Assembly (NCBI RefSeq): GCF_001425085.1
Contig: NZ_LMDN01000002.1
Span: 147,449 to 211,448, forward strand
Length of the DNA stretch: 64,000 bases
Source: Leifsonia sp. Root4
Lineage (GTDB): Bacteria; Actinomycetota; Actinomycetes; Actinomycetales; Microbacteriaceae
Reading direction: 5' to 3'
A program made the position numbers and the translations under genes. Numbering within the stretch: position 1 is the stretch's first letter; the number at the start of each line of letters is the position of its first letter. Below the pieces are notes generated by a model. It was not told where the DNA came from and ran no database searches. It saw nothing but the letters and a program-made list of their open reading frames with translations. Of this stretch, positions 26,767 through 35,559 are shown in pieces.

Positions 26767-28467
26767 TCAGGCTCCGGGTGGGAGCAGGATGCCGTCGTCG
26801 AGCAGTCGGCGGGCGCCGTCGACGAGCTCGGCGCGGAGGGCGGCCTCGTCGACCTCGAGCAGTTGCGCCAGAGCCGCCGCGATCGCGCCGACGCTGAGCT
26901 CCCCGTCGGAGGCGCCGACGAGGGCGGCGAGCGCCGTGCCGGGCGAGATCGTGCGGGCGAAGCCACCGCCTTGGCGCAGCAACAGCTCGGTCGGGTCGTC
27001 GTGGCCCGGCCAGTAGTGGCGCTCCTCCGTGACGTCGCCGGCGACGCTCAGGCACTGCGCGGCGAGCTCGGCGTCTGGCTGTGCCGCCTGCCAGTCGCGG
27101 GCGGCCAGGCAGTTGCCGAGGTGCACCCCGAGGCCCCACTCGTTGTCGCCGAGTGGCGCGTGCAGCCGCTCGAGCCGCTCCAGGCGCGGGGTTTCGACAG
27201 GCTCAACCAGCGGGAGCGGATCAACCAGCGGGAGCGGCTCAACCAGCGGGAGCGGCTCAACCAGCGGGGAATCCCGTTGATTGAGCTTGTCGAAATCATC
27301 CGCGGGGGCGCGCAGCAGCACGTAGCCGAAGCCGATCTGGGTCACGCCGCGCTCGGCGAAGTCGTCGAGCCACGCGCCGAAGAGCCGGTCGAAGTCGGGC
27401 GTACCCGGGCGCGTTCCGCCGTCGCGGATCCACGTCTCGGCGTACTGCGTTGCCGACTGCGCCTCCCGCTCGACGATCCAGTAGTCGAGCGCCGCGCCCG
27501 CCTCGGCGGCTCCCCCGCGCGGTTCCAGCCACGAGCGCAGCCGGTCGAAGGCGTCCGGAACGGCCTCGGTGTACTCCCAGTTGCCGAGCATCTGCAGCAC
27601 GCCGCCCGGGGTCAGGTGCGCCGCGGCATCCCGCACCACCTGCTCGACGAGCGCATCGCCGACCATGCCGCCGTCGCGGTACTCGTAGGCGGGTACGCCC
27701 TCGACCCGCGGCGTGATGACGAACGGCGGATTGCTGATGATGTGGTCGAAACGCTCCCCGGCGACGGGCTCGAACAGGCTGCCGAAGCGGAACTCGATCC
27801 CGTCGATCTCGTTGAGCTCGGCGTTGAACGCGGCCAGCTCCAGGGCGCGGCGCGAGATGTCGGTCGCGACGACCCGCCGCGCGTGCCTGGCCGCGTGCAT
27901 CGCCTGGATTCCGCAGCCCGTTCCGAGATCGAGCACGCTCCTGGCCTCGTTCTGCAGCATCAGACCCGAGAGGGTGCGCGATGCCCCGCCGACGCCGAGC
28001 ACGTGGTTCTCGCCGAGTGGTCCGCCGAGGGCGAGCTCCCCGAGGTCGGAGAGGATCCACCACGCTCCGCCGCCACGGCTGTCGTTGAAGCCGTACGGGC
28101 GCAGTTCGAGCAGGGCCCGCAGGGTCTCGCTCTGCCCATCGGATGCCGGCTGCTCCTCAGCCGGCCCGACGAGTCCGAGCGCACGCGCACCGTCGACTCC
28201 GAGCCTGGGCAGGGCCGCCTGCAGATCGGCCCGGCCGACGGGCATGCCCAGCACGAACAGCTCGGCGAGGGTGGCGACGGCCGTCGGGGCGCCGAGTCGG
28301 GCGCGCAGCGCCGCGAGCGCGCGGAGCGCCGGAACACGCTCGTTGCGGCGGAGGGCGGCAGCGGCATCCGGACCCCACAGGCCGTCGAGGCTCGCCTCGG
28401 AGTAGCGCGCCTCGTCGAGGTCGGCGCGCAGGAGGGCGATCGCGGCGGGATTCAGTTCAACAACCAT
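26767..28467 (-). CDS. SAM-dependent methyltransferase with in-frame repeat insertion
   Basis: 566 residues. The N-terminal 150 residues are the helical region common to actinobacterial methyltransferases with a DUF7059-like N-terminus. Residues 165-350 form the Rossmann methyltransferase: SAM motif I LDLGTGCGIQ, acidic loop VVATDIS and the NPPF motif in IISNPPFV. NPPF indicates methylation of an amide or exocyclic amine (a glutamine, or a base in nucleic acid). At about residues 390-425 a peptide of six-residue PLVEPL units is encoded by the dispersed repeat (27189-27298). The frame continues for another 140 residues afterwards, so the gene looks intact. TTGAAT stands six bases before the ATG. 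Confidence 0.85.
   Translation of the reverse strand: MVVELNPAAIALLRADLDEARYSEASLDGLWGPDAAAALRRNERVPALRALAALRARLGAPTAVATLAELFVLGMPVGRADLQAALPRLGVDGARALGLVGPAEEQPASDGQSETLRALLELRPYGFNDSRGGGAWWILSDLGELALGGPLGENHVLGVGGASRTLSGLMLQNEARSVLDLGTGCGIQAMHAARHARRVVATDISRRALELAAFNAELNEIDGIEFRFGSLFEPVAGERFDHIISNPPFVITPRVEGVPAYEYRDGGMVGDALVEQVVRDAAAHLTPGGVLQMLGNWEYTEAVPDAFDRLRSWLEPRGGAAEAGAALDYWIVEREAQSATQYAETWIRDGGTRPGTPDFDRLFGAWLDDFAERGVTQIGFGYVLLRAPADDFDKLNQRDSPLVEPLPLVEPLPLVDPLPLVEPVETPRLERLERLHAPLGDNEWGLGVHLGNCLAARDWQAAQPDAELAAQCLSVAGDVTEERHYWPGHDDPTELLLRQGGGFARTISPGTALAALVGASDGELSVGAIAAALAQLLEVDEAALRAELVDGARRLLDDGILLPPGA
27189..27298. repeat. Dispersed repeat inside the methyltransferase gene
   Basis: One end is GTTTCGACAGGCTCAACC and the other is its inverted counterpart (GATTGAGCTTGTCGAAAT). 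Between them are three 18-base direct units (AGCGG.TCAACCAGCGGG) at 27215-27232, 27233-27250 and 27251-27268. The 18-base period keeps the frame open and encodes six-residue repeats. Confidence 0.9.
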
Positions 28468-28496
28468 GCGTCAATTCAACTGCATAGCGGGCGTCC

Positions 28497-28593
28497 GGGT
28501 TTCGACAAGCTCAACCAACGGGATGGGGCTCAACCAGCGGAATGGGGCTCAACCAACGGAATGGGGCTCAACCAACGGACGCAGGCTCAACCG
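28497..28593. repeat. Dispersed repeat array ending in the DUF488 stop codon
   Basis: A GGTTTCGACAAGCTCAACCA copy is followed by four GGCTCAACC units. The last unit runs through the stop codon of the DUF488 gene (28587-28589). It occupies nearly the whole 119-base gap before the methyltransferase. Confidence 0.85.
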
Positions 28594-28943
28594 TTGAGGT
28601 AGTCGCGGAGCACAGCGGCGTGGTTCACCTCGGGATCGCGCGCGCCGTAGACGAGCGTCAGCGGGTCGTGCGCGGCGGCGATGGCGCGCAGCTGGGCGAC
28701 TCCGTCGGAGGCCTCCGGCACCGAGTCGAGCTCGGCCCGGTAGCGGGCGGCGAACTCGTCGAGCCTGGCCGGGTCGTGGTTCCACCAGGTGCGCAGCTCC
28801 GGGCTCGGCGCGACGGCCTTCAGCCAGAGGTGGATGTCGGCGTGCTCCCGGCTCACCCCGCGCGGCCAGAGCCGATCGACGAGCACACGGTACCCGTCGT
28901 CCGGTGACGCGTCGTCATAGGCGCGTTTGATCAGAACAGCCAT
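28587..28943 (-). CDS. DUF488 family protein
   Basis: 118 residues, the normal size of the family. It has the N-terminal signature RAYDDASPDDGYRVLVDRLW plus PRGVSREHADIHLWLKAVAPS, then LRTWWNHDPARLDEFAARYR and the C-terminal LTLVYGARDPEVNHAAVL. No enzymatic role is established. A GACCAT element lies six bases before the ATG. The gene's last codons (LNG, stop) coincide with a repeat unit. Confidence 0.9.
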   Translation of the reverse strand: MAVLIKRAYDDASPDDGYRVLVDRLWPRGVSREHADIHLWLKAVAPSPELRTWWNHDPARLDEFAARYRAELDSVPEASDGVAQLRAIAAAHDPLTLVYGARDPEVNHAAVLRDYLNG

Positions 28944-28964
28944 GCACTGATGGTCGCAGCTTCT

Positions 28965-29012
28965 GCGCGAATTACAAGAGGCGCGAATTACGAGAGGCGC
29001 GAATTACACGAG
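28965..29012. repeat. Three 16-bp tandem repeats
   Basis: GCGCGAATTACAAGAG, then GCGCGAATTACGAGAG, then GCGCGAATTACACGAG stand head to tail between the divergent DUF488 and phosphodiesterase genes. They could be protein-binding sites; no symmetry is evident. Confidence 0.8.
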
Positions 29013-29172
29013 GCCGCAGAACACCCGGCCGCAGGTGAACGGCCGGCATCGCCGGCGTGAACAGTTACGGCGCGCCGGGCCATTCGCAGCCGACATCCCG
29101 ATTCGTCTGCTGGAATGTGTGCACCGTGAGGGTGCGCAACGCAGAGCACGCCCTGATGAACAGAGGATACGT

Positions 29173-30096
29173 GTGAACACACACATGGCCGAGTACCCAC
29201 GGCCACATCATTTCCTGCTCCACGTGAGCGACACCCACCTGCTCGCCGGCGCCGAAAAGCTCTACGACAGGGTCGACAGCACCGCGCTGCTGCAATGCCT
29301 GTTCGATGAGGTCGAGGCGTCCGGCGGGCATCCGGACGCAATCGTCTTCACCGGCGACCTCGCCGACAAGGGCGAACCGGATGCCTACCGCCGACTGCGC
29401 GAGATCGTCGAACCGGCCGCGGCCAGGCTCGGTGCGCGCGTCATCTGGGTGATGGGCAACCACGACGATCGCGGCGCGTTCCGCAGCGAGCTGCTCGGCG
29501 AGCAGCCGTCAACGATGCCCGTCGATTTCTCTTATGACCTGAATGGGCTGCGCCTGATCACGCTCGATTCGGCCGTGCCAGGCCACCACTTCGGGGCGGT
29601 CACCACGGCGCAGCTGGACTGGCTCGCACACGAGCTGGCCACGCCAGCCCCGCACGGCACCATCCTGGCGATGCACCACCCGCCGATCCCGAGCGTGCTC
29701 GACCTGGCCGTGTCCGTCGAGCTGCGCGATCAGGGCCCGCTGGCCGCCGTGCTCCGCGGCAGCGATGTGCGCAGCATCATCGCCGGGCACCTGCACTACT
29801 CGTCGACGGCGACGTTCGCCGGCATCCCCGTGTCGGTGGCGTCGGCCACCTGCTACACCCAGGACCTCAACGTTCCAGTGGGCGGCACCCGCGGCCGCGA
29901 CGGGGCGCAGGGATTCAACCTCGTGCACGTCTACCCCGACACGGTGCTGCACTCGGTCGTTCCGCTCGGCAGCTACGCGCCGCTGAGTTACGTCGACGCG
30001 GCCGAGACCGCGCGCAGGCTGGCGGCGGACGGCATCCACATCGCGCCGTCCAGCGTGCACGGGCCGCCGACCACGCCGATCCCCGTCATGGCCTGA
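29173..30096 (+). CDS. Metallophosphoesterase (CpdA-like cyclic nucleotide phosphodiesterase)
   Basis: 307 residues from the GTG that follows AGAGGA by five bases; ATG 29185 is four codons inside. It has the full calcineurin-like metal-binding set: HVSDTHL (D-x-H), FTGDLADKG (GD), MGNHDDRG (GNHD), AMHHPPIP and AGHLHYSS (GHxH). This pattern is typical of class III cyclic nucleotide phosphodiesterases such as CpdA and Rv0805. The enzyme is cytoplasmic and hydrolyses cAMP or related phosphodiesters. Its last 11 bases overlap the 3' end of the Stealth gene on the other strand. Confidence 0.9.
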   Translation: MNTHMAEYPRPHHFLLHVSDTHLLAGAEKLYDRVDSTALLQCLFDEVEASGGHPDAIVFTGDLADKGEPDAYRRLREIVEPAAARLGARVIWVMGNHDDRGAFRSELLGEQPSTMPVDFSYDLNGLRLITLDSAVPGHHFGAVTTAQLDWLAHELATPAPHGTILAMHHPPIPSVLDLAVSVELRDQGPLAAVLRGSDVRSIIAGHLHYSSTATFAGIPVSVASATCYTQDLNVPVGGTRGRDGAQGFNLVHVYPDTVLHSVVPLGSYAPLSYVDAAETARRLAADGIHIAPSSVHGPPTTPIPVMA

Positions 30097-31927
30097 GCGA
30101 CGGTGCGACTGGCGCCGGTTCGATCCACGGGCGGCCGGATGCCGCGGCGGCCGTCACCGCATCGCTGATGGCCTCGGCCGCCTCAGCGTCGATGCCGTGC
30201 CCGCCGTTCGTGGCGCGCTCGGGCTCCGGCTCCTCCGCGCGCTCCCACGGTGCTGGGAACGGGAAGTACTTCTCCAGGAACTCGGTGACCGCGGCCGTGC
30301 GCGTCTCGTCCGAGATCTCGGGATTGCTGCCGTCGTTCAGGCAGAACATGTCCTGATCGCGGCGCTTGACGAGGCGGTCCATCGCCGGCAGCGCCGAGCG
30401 CAGCGTCGTCTCGATGTACTTGACCCTGGCCTGGTTCTGGATGACGGCATGCCCGGCCATCAGCGCGTAGTAGTGGTAGAAGGAATTCGTGACCGAGATG
30501 TCGGTGGCCGAGCGGAACTGGCTGGCCGCTGTGCGGGCGAAGTCCTCGGGGAACTCGCGCTCCATGGTGTCGAGCACGTCGCGGCGGAGCGGTGCGGCAC
30601 AGTGCTCGAGGTGGCGCGTCGTCACCTTGCCGAAGCGCTGCTTGAGCAGCCGGCGGTTCACGCGGGCGGCGTTGTCGTGGCCGCTGCGGCTCGGGTTGCT
30701 CTCGCCGAGGCCGATCCGGGTTCCAGCCTCGACGAACTTCGTCACCCCTCCGGGCGAGAAGAACAGCTCGGGGCTGAGCGGGCGGCCGAAGAACATGTCG
30801 TCGTTGGAGTAGAGGAAGTGCTGGGCGATGCCCGGGATGTGGTGCAGCTGCGACTCGACGGCGTGCGAGTTGTGCGTGGGCAGGGCATCCGGGTTCTGGA
30901 AGAATTCCTCGCTGCGCACGACGGTGACCCGCGGGTGCTCGCCGAGCCAGGCCGGGACCGGGGAATCCGTGGCGATGAAGATACGACGCACCCACGGGGC
31001 GAAGAGGTAGACGCTGCGCAGCGCGTACTTGAGCTCGTCGATCTGCCGGAAGCGGGCGTCGGAGTCGTCGCCGGCTCCCACGACGTAGCCGGCCATGCGG
31101 GCGGCGCGGGCCTTCTGGAAGGCGATGTCGCTGCCGTCGACCCAGGAGAAGACCATGTCGATGTCGAAACCGACGTCGCTGGCCAGCTCGGCGAACATGT
31201 TCTCGAGGGTGCGCCAGCGGCGGCCGTAGAGTTCGACGGTGTCCTCGACGGCCTCGTGCCTGGGCATCCGCGCCCGCATCAGGGCGTTCTCCTGCGGGGC
31301 GACGATCTCGTCGTCACCGAAGCGCCAGAGCTCGAGCTGGAATGCGGTCTCCGGCCCGTAGCGGAGGCGGCCGATCGGCTCGACCCGCGGCCGGTAGAGG
31401 CGGAACACGGCGGCCTTGCGGGCCGGGGAGAGAGCGCCATCGGCCAGGAGCACCGAGGGCTGGCCGGGCCGGTCGATCGTGGCGGAGTAGAACGGTTCGT
31501 CGGCGAATGCCGCGGCGAGCGCGCGGCTGAGCTGCTTGCGCTGGCGGCGGTCGACGGCGATGACCGGGCGGTCGTTGTCGCCGCGCACGAGCAGGAAGTC
31601 GATGCCGGCCTCGATGAGTGCCCCGCGCACGGCGAGGAGGTCATCGACCATGGACTCCTGCGGGGTGAAGTGGCCAGAGCTGAGCGTGTACTCGCCCTTG
31701 CGCAGCACGAGGTCGTGGCGCGTGAAGCGGGGAGCTGCGCCCGGTGTGAGAGGCGCAGTCTGACCCGTGTGACGGCGCAGAACCGGCTCCGGCTCGGCGC
31801 TCAGGAAGCCGTGGCGTTCGCGCTCAGGTGCCTGTGCGCGCGGATCGTCGCTGCGGGCGAAGGCGGCCGGCTTGTCCGGGTCGGCCAACGGGTGGTGTTG
31901 CTCACGATCGCGCGGGCTTTCAGTCAT
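30086..31927 (-). CDS. Stealth family sugar-phosphate transferase
   Basis: 613 residues with the four Stealth conserved regions: CR1 [11 protein letters not shown] near residue 255, CR2 [18 protein letters not shown] near 300, CR3 with [15 protein letters not shown] and [11 protein letters not shown] near 360-385, and CR4 near 505-545 ([17 protein letters not shown]). Stealth proteins are hexose-1-phosphate (GlcNAc-type) phosphotransferases that build phosphodiester-linked surface polysaccharide. The N-terminal 240 residues contain a nucleotidyltransferase-like region found in some actinobacterial members. No glycan gene cluster surrounds it, so its product polymer is unclear. Confidence 0.88.
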   Translation of the reverse strand: MTESPRDREQHHPLADPDKPAAFARSDDPRAQAPERERHGFLSAEPEPVLRRHTGQTAPLTPGAAPRFTRHDLVLRKGEYTLSSGHFTPQESMVDDLLAVRGALIEAGIDFLLVRGDNDRPVIAVDRRQRKQLSRALAAAFADEPFYSATIDRPGQPSVLLADGALSPARKAAVFRLYRPRVEPIGRLRYGPETAFQLELWRFGDDEIVAPQENALMRARMPRHEAVEDTVELYGRRWRTLENMFAELASDVGFDIDMVFSWVDGSDIAFQKARAARMAGYVVGAGDDSDARFRQIDELKYALRSVYLFAPWVRRIFIATDSPVPAWLGEHPRVTVVRSEEFFQNPDALPTHNSHAVESQLHHIPGIAQHFLYSNDDMFFGRPLSPELFFSPGGVTKFVEAGTRIGLGESNPSRSGHDNAARVNRRLLKQRFGKVTTRHLEHCAAPLRRDVLDTMEREFPEDFARTAASQFRSATDISVTNSFYHYYALMAGHAVIQNQARVKYIETTLRSALPAMDRLVKRRDQDMFCLNDGSNPEISDETRTAAVTEFLEKYFPFPAPWERAEEPEPERATNGGHGIDAEAAEAISDAVTAAAASGRPWIEPAPVAPSLRP

Positions 31928-32008
31928 CTACAGGGTCCCTCTTGACACTCAGCCAGAGCGAGGCCGACCCGTGCACGCGGCGCGTGAGGGGGACTCGGTG
32001 GCTAGCTC

Positions 32009-32524
32009 TCAGACTACCGCCCGCACCGCGAGGGCCACGGCGAACAGAATCGTCGCACCGCACGCAGCGACGGTGCGGACGTGGTTCCACCGCACCCACG
32101 ATCCGAGGTACTCGCGCCACACCGCGTGGCCTGCGGCGCTTGCCGGGTCGACGCCGTCCAGCGCGGTGTTGCGGGGGACGTTGAAGAGAGCGGTGACGAG
32201 AAACGTGCCGAGGAGGTAGAACGCTCCGCCCGCGATCAGCCAGGGCGCGGCCGCGGCCTGCTCCGCGCCGCGCGTCGACAGGACGACGCCGAAGACGATC
32301 AGGGTGCCAGAGAGCAAGGTCGTTCCGATGAACGCGAGGATGAATGGGCTGCGCACGATGGTGCGGTTGATCGACTGCATGAAGCGGATGCCGTCGGCTG
32401 CTGTGAGTTCGCGCAACGTTCTGATGATGAAGCTGGAGAATCCCAGCAGCACGCCGGCGACGATGCCGCCACCCAGCACCGCTGCGATGGTCAGCGGCGT
32501 GATGAGCGCGTCGGGGAAGGTCAC
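32009..32524 (-). CDS. DUF1772 (anthrone oxygenase-like) membrane protein
   Basis: 171 residues from a leaderless GTG (CACACT six bases upstream). There are four hydrophobic segments: LTIAAVLGGGIVAGVLLGFS, FILAFIGTTLLSGTLIVFG, WLIAGGAFYLLGTFLVTAL and the C-terminal ATILFAVALAVRAV. The loop FNVPRNTALDGVDP plus WVRWNHVRTVAA is the DUF1772 signature, shared with anthrone oxygenase-type proteins. Activity unknown. An in-frame ATG at 32560 would add 12 residues and no similarity. Confidence 0.85.
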   Translation of the reverse strand: MTFPDALITPLTIAAVLGGGIVAGVLLGFSSFIIRTLRELTAADGIRFMQSINRTIVRSPFILAFIGTTLLSGTLIVFGVVLSTRGAEQAAAAPWLIAGGAFYLLGTFLVTALFNVPRNTALDGVDPASAAGHAVWREYLGSWVRWNHVRTVAACGATILFAVALAVRAVV

Positions 32525-32578
32525 CCGCCCAGTGTGGCAGCGTGGGACGTTCGGCGCCACAGTTCTCGGCGAGCGGTG

Positions 32579-32830
32579 TCAGAAGGCGAGTCGGCCGAGC
32601 CCGGTGCGGTGCGCGGCGATGTGGTTGCCGGCCGGCACGGGCTGCGGGATCACGGTGAGCGGCTCGGTCGCCGGCCCGACATCCGTGGTGCCCCATGCCG
32701 GATCGGTCGAGCTGTTCGACCGCATCGTGCCGGAGTCTGCTCTGTCCGCGCGACGGCGGGCGACGCCACGCTCCAGGCGTTCGCCGCGCTCGCGCACGGC
32801 GTGGGACAGCAACTTGATGAAGTCGTACAT
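32579..32830 (-). CDS. Small hypothetical protein
   Basis: 83 residues, not recognised. ATG with TGGAG eight bases upstream and a perfect hairpin just before that. The N-terminal 30 residues form a basic amphipathic helix (MYDFIKLLSHAVRER...); the rest is Pro/Gly-rich and probably disordered. It could be a real short protein or chance coding. The presence of a ribosome site and the filled gap are the only support. Confidence 0.4.
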   Translation of the reverse strand: MYDFIKLLSHAVRERGERLERGVARRRADRADSGTMRSNSSTDPAWGTTDVGPATEPLTVIPQPVPAGNHIAAHRTGLGRLAF

Positions 32831-32842
32831 GGGGGTGCTCCA

Positions 32843-32866
32843 GAGGTAGAGGACGGGCTACCTCTC
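32843..32866 (-). promoter_or_regulatory. Leader hairpin before the small hypothetical gene
   Basis: AGAGGTAG and CTACCTCT are perfect 8-base arms around an 8-base loop, ending 13 bases before the ATG at 32830. Its position suggests a translational or processing element. Confidence 0.4.
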
Positions 32867-32991
32867 ACCCTCCTCGCCGCGTCGCTGCGCCGGATCGGGG
32901 CGCGACCCCGCTGCGCCTGCGGGCGGGCACTGAGCGTGCACTCGGTGCGGTCGCGCAGCCCGTCCGCTCGCAACACCTGGGGAGGCGATGA

Positions 32992-33036
32992 GCGCGGGCG
33001 GAGGCCGATTCCCCCAGAACCGGCCTCCGCCCGCGC
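32992..33036 (-). terminator. Strong terminator-like hairpin of the ABC/monooxygenase operon
   Basis: GCGCGGGCGGAGGCCG (32992-33007) pairs perfectly over 16 bases with 33021-33036 around a 13-base loop, starting 39 bases after the last operon gene. There is no T tract on the minus strand, as is common in high-GC actinomycetes. The rest of this 244-base gap shows nothing else apart from the hairpin at 32843. Confidence 0.75.
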
Positions 33037-33074
33037 GTGTTTCCTCCGCCGACGGTGACGTCGACGCGAGCGGC

Positions 33075-33743
33075 TCAGCCCTGTGGGGCCTCCGGCTCGC
33101 CGAGGCTCAGCATGAGGCGGTTGGCCCAGCTGAAGAATGCAGCACCGTGGATGACGTCCGCGATCTCGAGCTCGTCGAGGCCCTGCGCACGCAGCTCGGC
33201 GATGTGGCCGGCATCCAGCGCGACGGGTGTGCTCGCGAGTGCGATGGAGGCGTCGACGATGGCCCGCCAGCGCGGGTCGAGGCCGGCATCCGTGCCCTCG
33301 TCGAGCAGGCGCTGAACGGCGTCGGAGCGCTTGGAGTGGTGGCTCGCGAAGCGGGAGTGCACGCTGGCGCAGAAGATGCAGCCGTTGTGCCTGCTCGTCG
33401 CGGTGGCGGCGAGCTCGCGCTCGGCCCGCGGCAGACCCTCCTTGGTGTTGTAGAAGATGTCCTTGTCGGTGCGGGTGCGGGCGCCGAGGATCTCGGGGTC
33501 ACGGGCAAGCAGCGCGAAGTAGGGCGATTTGGCGCGCGAGGCGTCGACGAGGCCCTCCCAGTGCCGTTGCTCGAACTCGGACTCCGGCAGCGGCTCGAGC
33601 CACGGCACCCAGCCGAGCTCGGCCTGCGTGAAGACCACCGGGCGGTCGAGCCCCGGGTGTTCGATGACGTGCTCGACCGTGTCGGAGGTGCCGCCGACGA
33701 TGGTCTCGGATGCCGAGGATGCCGGCTGTGCTGGCGTGGTCAT
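33075..33743 (-). CDS. Alkylhydroperoxidase/CMD domain protein (Avi_7169-like)
   Basis: 222 residues, last gene of the operon; its ATG overlaps the previous stop (ATGA). It is an AhpD/carboxymuconolactone-decarboxylase-like helical protein with the redox pair CxxC in HNGCIFCASVHSRF near residue 115 and a following SKRSDAVQRLLDEG. It matches my memory of the 'Avi_7169' subfamily, which travels with the next two genes. It probably acts as a peroxidase or thiol redox enzyme protecting the monooxygenase reaction, which is inference. Confidence 0.8.
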   Translation of the reverse strand: MTTPAQPASSASETIVGGTSDTVEHVIEHPGLDRPVVFTQAELGWVPWLEPLPESEFEQRHWEGLVDASRAKSPYFALLARDPEILGARTRTDKDIFYNTKEGLPRAERELAATATSRHNGCIFCASVHSRFASHHSKRSDAVQRLLDEGTDAGLDPRWRAIVDASIALASTPVALDAGHIAELRAQGLDELEIADVIHGAAFFSWANRLMLSLGEPEAPQG

Positions 33744-34357
33744 GAGAGGAGCTCCAATCCGGCGACGACGCGAATCTGAAATGTGAGGAAGGCGACGAGT
33801 TGCGAGAGGGTGACGATGTCGCTCGTGCTCCACCCCGCGTCGAGCAACGCCTGCAGCGCGGCCGGGCTGGCCTCGCGCGGGCGGAACACGAGCAGGTGGG
33901 CGTGTTCGAGGGCGGCGGCCAGGCGCACGCCGAGCACGTCGCGGCGTTCGGGGGCGACCCGGTAGCGGAGGCCGTCGCTGTCTTCGGCGCTGAGCGGGCC
34001 TGCCGGGTAGGCACCGTAGGGCCCGCTGGTGCGTGCTGCGGTGATTTCCGCGGCGACGGCCCGGGGCAGGGCGCGGGCCGCTTCCGCTGCGACCGGGGCT
34101 GTGGCCGCGTTGGCCAGCTGCTCGGCGTAGTACTGCTGCGTGGCGCCCGAGGCGTGCAGCCCTGTGACGAAGGCGGCGACCGCGAAGCGTTCGACGGCGC
34201 TCACGGTTCCGGGGTGCTCCGGGGTGAACAGCGCGTCGTAGCTGGCCTGGGCGTTGGCGCGGGTGACCGGGCGACGGGCGCGCAGTTCGTCGATGGCGGA
34301 ACCCGGGGTGACCCCGAGCAGCTCATCGATCACGTCGGGTGGGGCGATGGTTGTCAT
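33740..34357 (-). CDS. CMD domain protein (Avi_7170-like)
   Basis: 205 residues, helical, with weak carboxymuconolactone-decarboxylase similarity (VERFAVAAFVTGLHASGAT, LLDAGWSTSDIVTLSQLVAFLTFQIRV) but no CxxC. That lack distinguishes it from its neighbour and matches the 'Avi_7170' subfamily as I remember it. The two may form a hetero-oligomer. Coupled on both sides by ATGA overlaps. Function unknown. Confidence 0.77.
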   Translation of the reverse strand: MTTIAPPDVIDELLGVTPGSAIDELRARRPVTRANAQASYDALFTPEHPGTVSAVERFAVAAFVTGLHASGATQQYYAEQLANAATAPVAAEAARALPRAVAAEITAARTSGPYGAYPAGPLSAEDSDGLRYRVAPERRDVLGVRLAAALEHAHLLVFRPREASPAALQALLDAGWSTSDIVTLSQLVAFLTFQIRVVAGLELLS

Positions 34358-35559
34358 GCGTGTGCTCCTGTTCTGGCGAGGGATTCGGTGCTGCGGGAAT
34401 CGGATGACGAAACGCTGGGGTCGGCGACACGGGTCCCGATGCCGAGCGCCGGTGCGACCTGCGTGGCGATGAGCTCGATCGAGCGCAGCACCAGTTCGTG
34501 CGGCGGGTCGACGGAGTGCACCTGGAAGACGACGTCGCTGACCCGGTCGAGGCTGCGGTCGGCCGCGAGCGACTCGATCACGTCGTCGACGGTGCCGATG
34601 TGCGTGTCGAGGCCGGCGATCAGCTCCTCGAGTGAGTCCCCCTCGATGTGCTGGCCACCGGCGCGGAAGCCGGCGGCCGCCCGGCGCAGGTTCGGCTCGG
34701 CGATGCGCAGCGCCTCAGCGCGGTTGTCGGCGACGAAGAGCGTGCGCGAGGCCATGATGCGCGGCGTCGCGCCGGCCGGCAGTGCCTCGTAGTAGGCGTC
34801 GACGATGGGGCGCTGGATGTCGTCGAGGCTCGCGCGCGGCGACCCGGGCGGGCGCGGCTGCGTGCGGGAGAGCATGAGGCCGTCTCCGGCGGCTGCGGCC
34901 CTGCTTCCGCCGGCCACCGAGAACGTCGCCTGCCAGAGCCTGCCGCCCAGCTGCGGGGCCGCGGGGTAGAGCCGGTTCTCGCGGGCGGCGGCGAAGGCGG
35001 AGGCGAGCGCCGCGGCATCCGCGGAGTTCGTCGACGAGCCGACCGTCGTCGCCCTCCCGGCACCGAGCGGCAGGCCGGCGAAGGCGTCGCGCAGCACGGC
35101 GAGGTGGTCGGCGAAGATCGTGCCCCTGTCCTCGCTGCGCTTGCCGAAGGCGGGGAAGGAGGAGGCGGTTCCGCCGGAGCCGACCCCGAGTTCGAGCCGG
35201 CCGCCGGAGAGCAGGTCGAGCACGGATGCGTCTTCGGCGACCCGCACCGGGTCTTCCAGCGGCAGGGTCACGATGCCGGTGCCGAGCCGGATCGCAGACG
35301 TCTGCGCGGCGACATGGGCCAGGAAGACGAGCGGGGCCGGCAGCCCACCCTCGCTGGCGCTGAAGTGGTGCTGGGCGACCCAGGCCGAGTCGAATCCGAA
35401 GCGCTCCGCCGTGCGGATCTGCTCGGCGGCGAGCCGGAAGCGCTCCCCCGGAGCAGCCTCGTCGAGCAGACGGGTGAAGAATCCGAGACCGCGCGGGGCC
35501 GGTGCCGATGGTGAGGGCTGGGCCGAAGACGAGGGCGGGGTTGCGGCGGTTTCGCTCAT
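34354..35559 (-). CDS. Luciferase-like flavin monooxygenase (KPN_01858-like)
   Basis: 401 residues, bacterial-luciferase TIM barrel starting near residue 25: GLGFFTRLLDEAAPG, FGFDSAWVAQHHF, AAQTSAIRLGTGIVTLPLEDP and SGGRLELGVGSGG. It is an FMN (or F420)-dependent enzyme. The gene neighbourhood (two CMD proteins, peptide-type ABC importer) is that of the 'KPN_01858' subfamily. It probably oxidises the compound taken up by the transporter. The Ser/Pro-rich first 22 residues are not conserved. Confidence 0.85.
   Translation of the reverse strand: MSETAATPPSSSAQPSPSAPAPRGLGFFTRLLDEAAPGERFRLAAEQIRTAERFGFDSAWVAQHHFSASEGGLPAPLVFLAHVAAQTSAIRLGTGIVTLPLEDPVRVAEDASVLDLLSGGRLELGVGSGGTASSFPAFGKRSEDRGTIFADHLAVLRDAFAGLPLGAGRATTVGSSTNSADAAALASAFAAARENRLYPAAPQLGGRLWQATFSVAGGSRAAAAGDGLMLSRTQPRPPGSPRASLDDIQRPIVDAYYEALPAGATPRIMASRTLFVADNRAEALRIAEPNLRRAAAGFRAGGQHIEGDSLEELIAGLDTHIGTVDDVIESLAADRSLDRVSDVVFQVHSVDPPHELVLRSIELIATQVAPALGIGTRVADPSVSSSDSRSTESLARTGAHA

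Noticed and set aside
26767..28467. Methyltransferase as a pseudogene because of the repeat insertion
   Set aside because: No stop or frameshift is present. Conserved residues before and after the insertion remain in frame.
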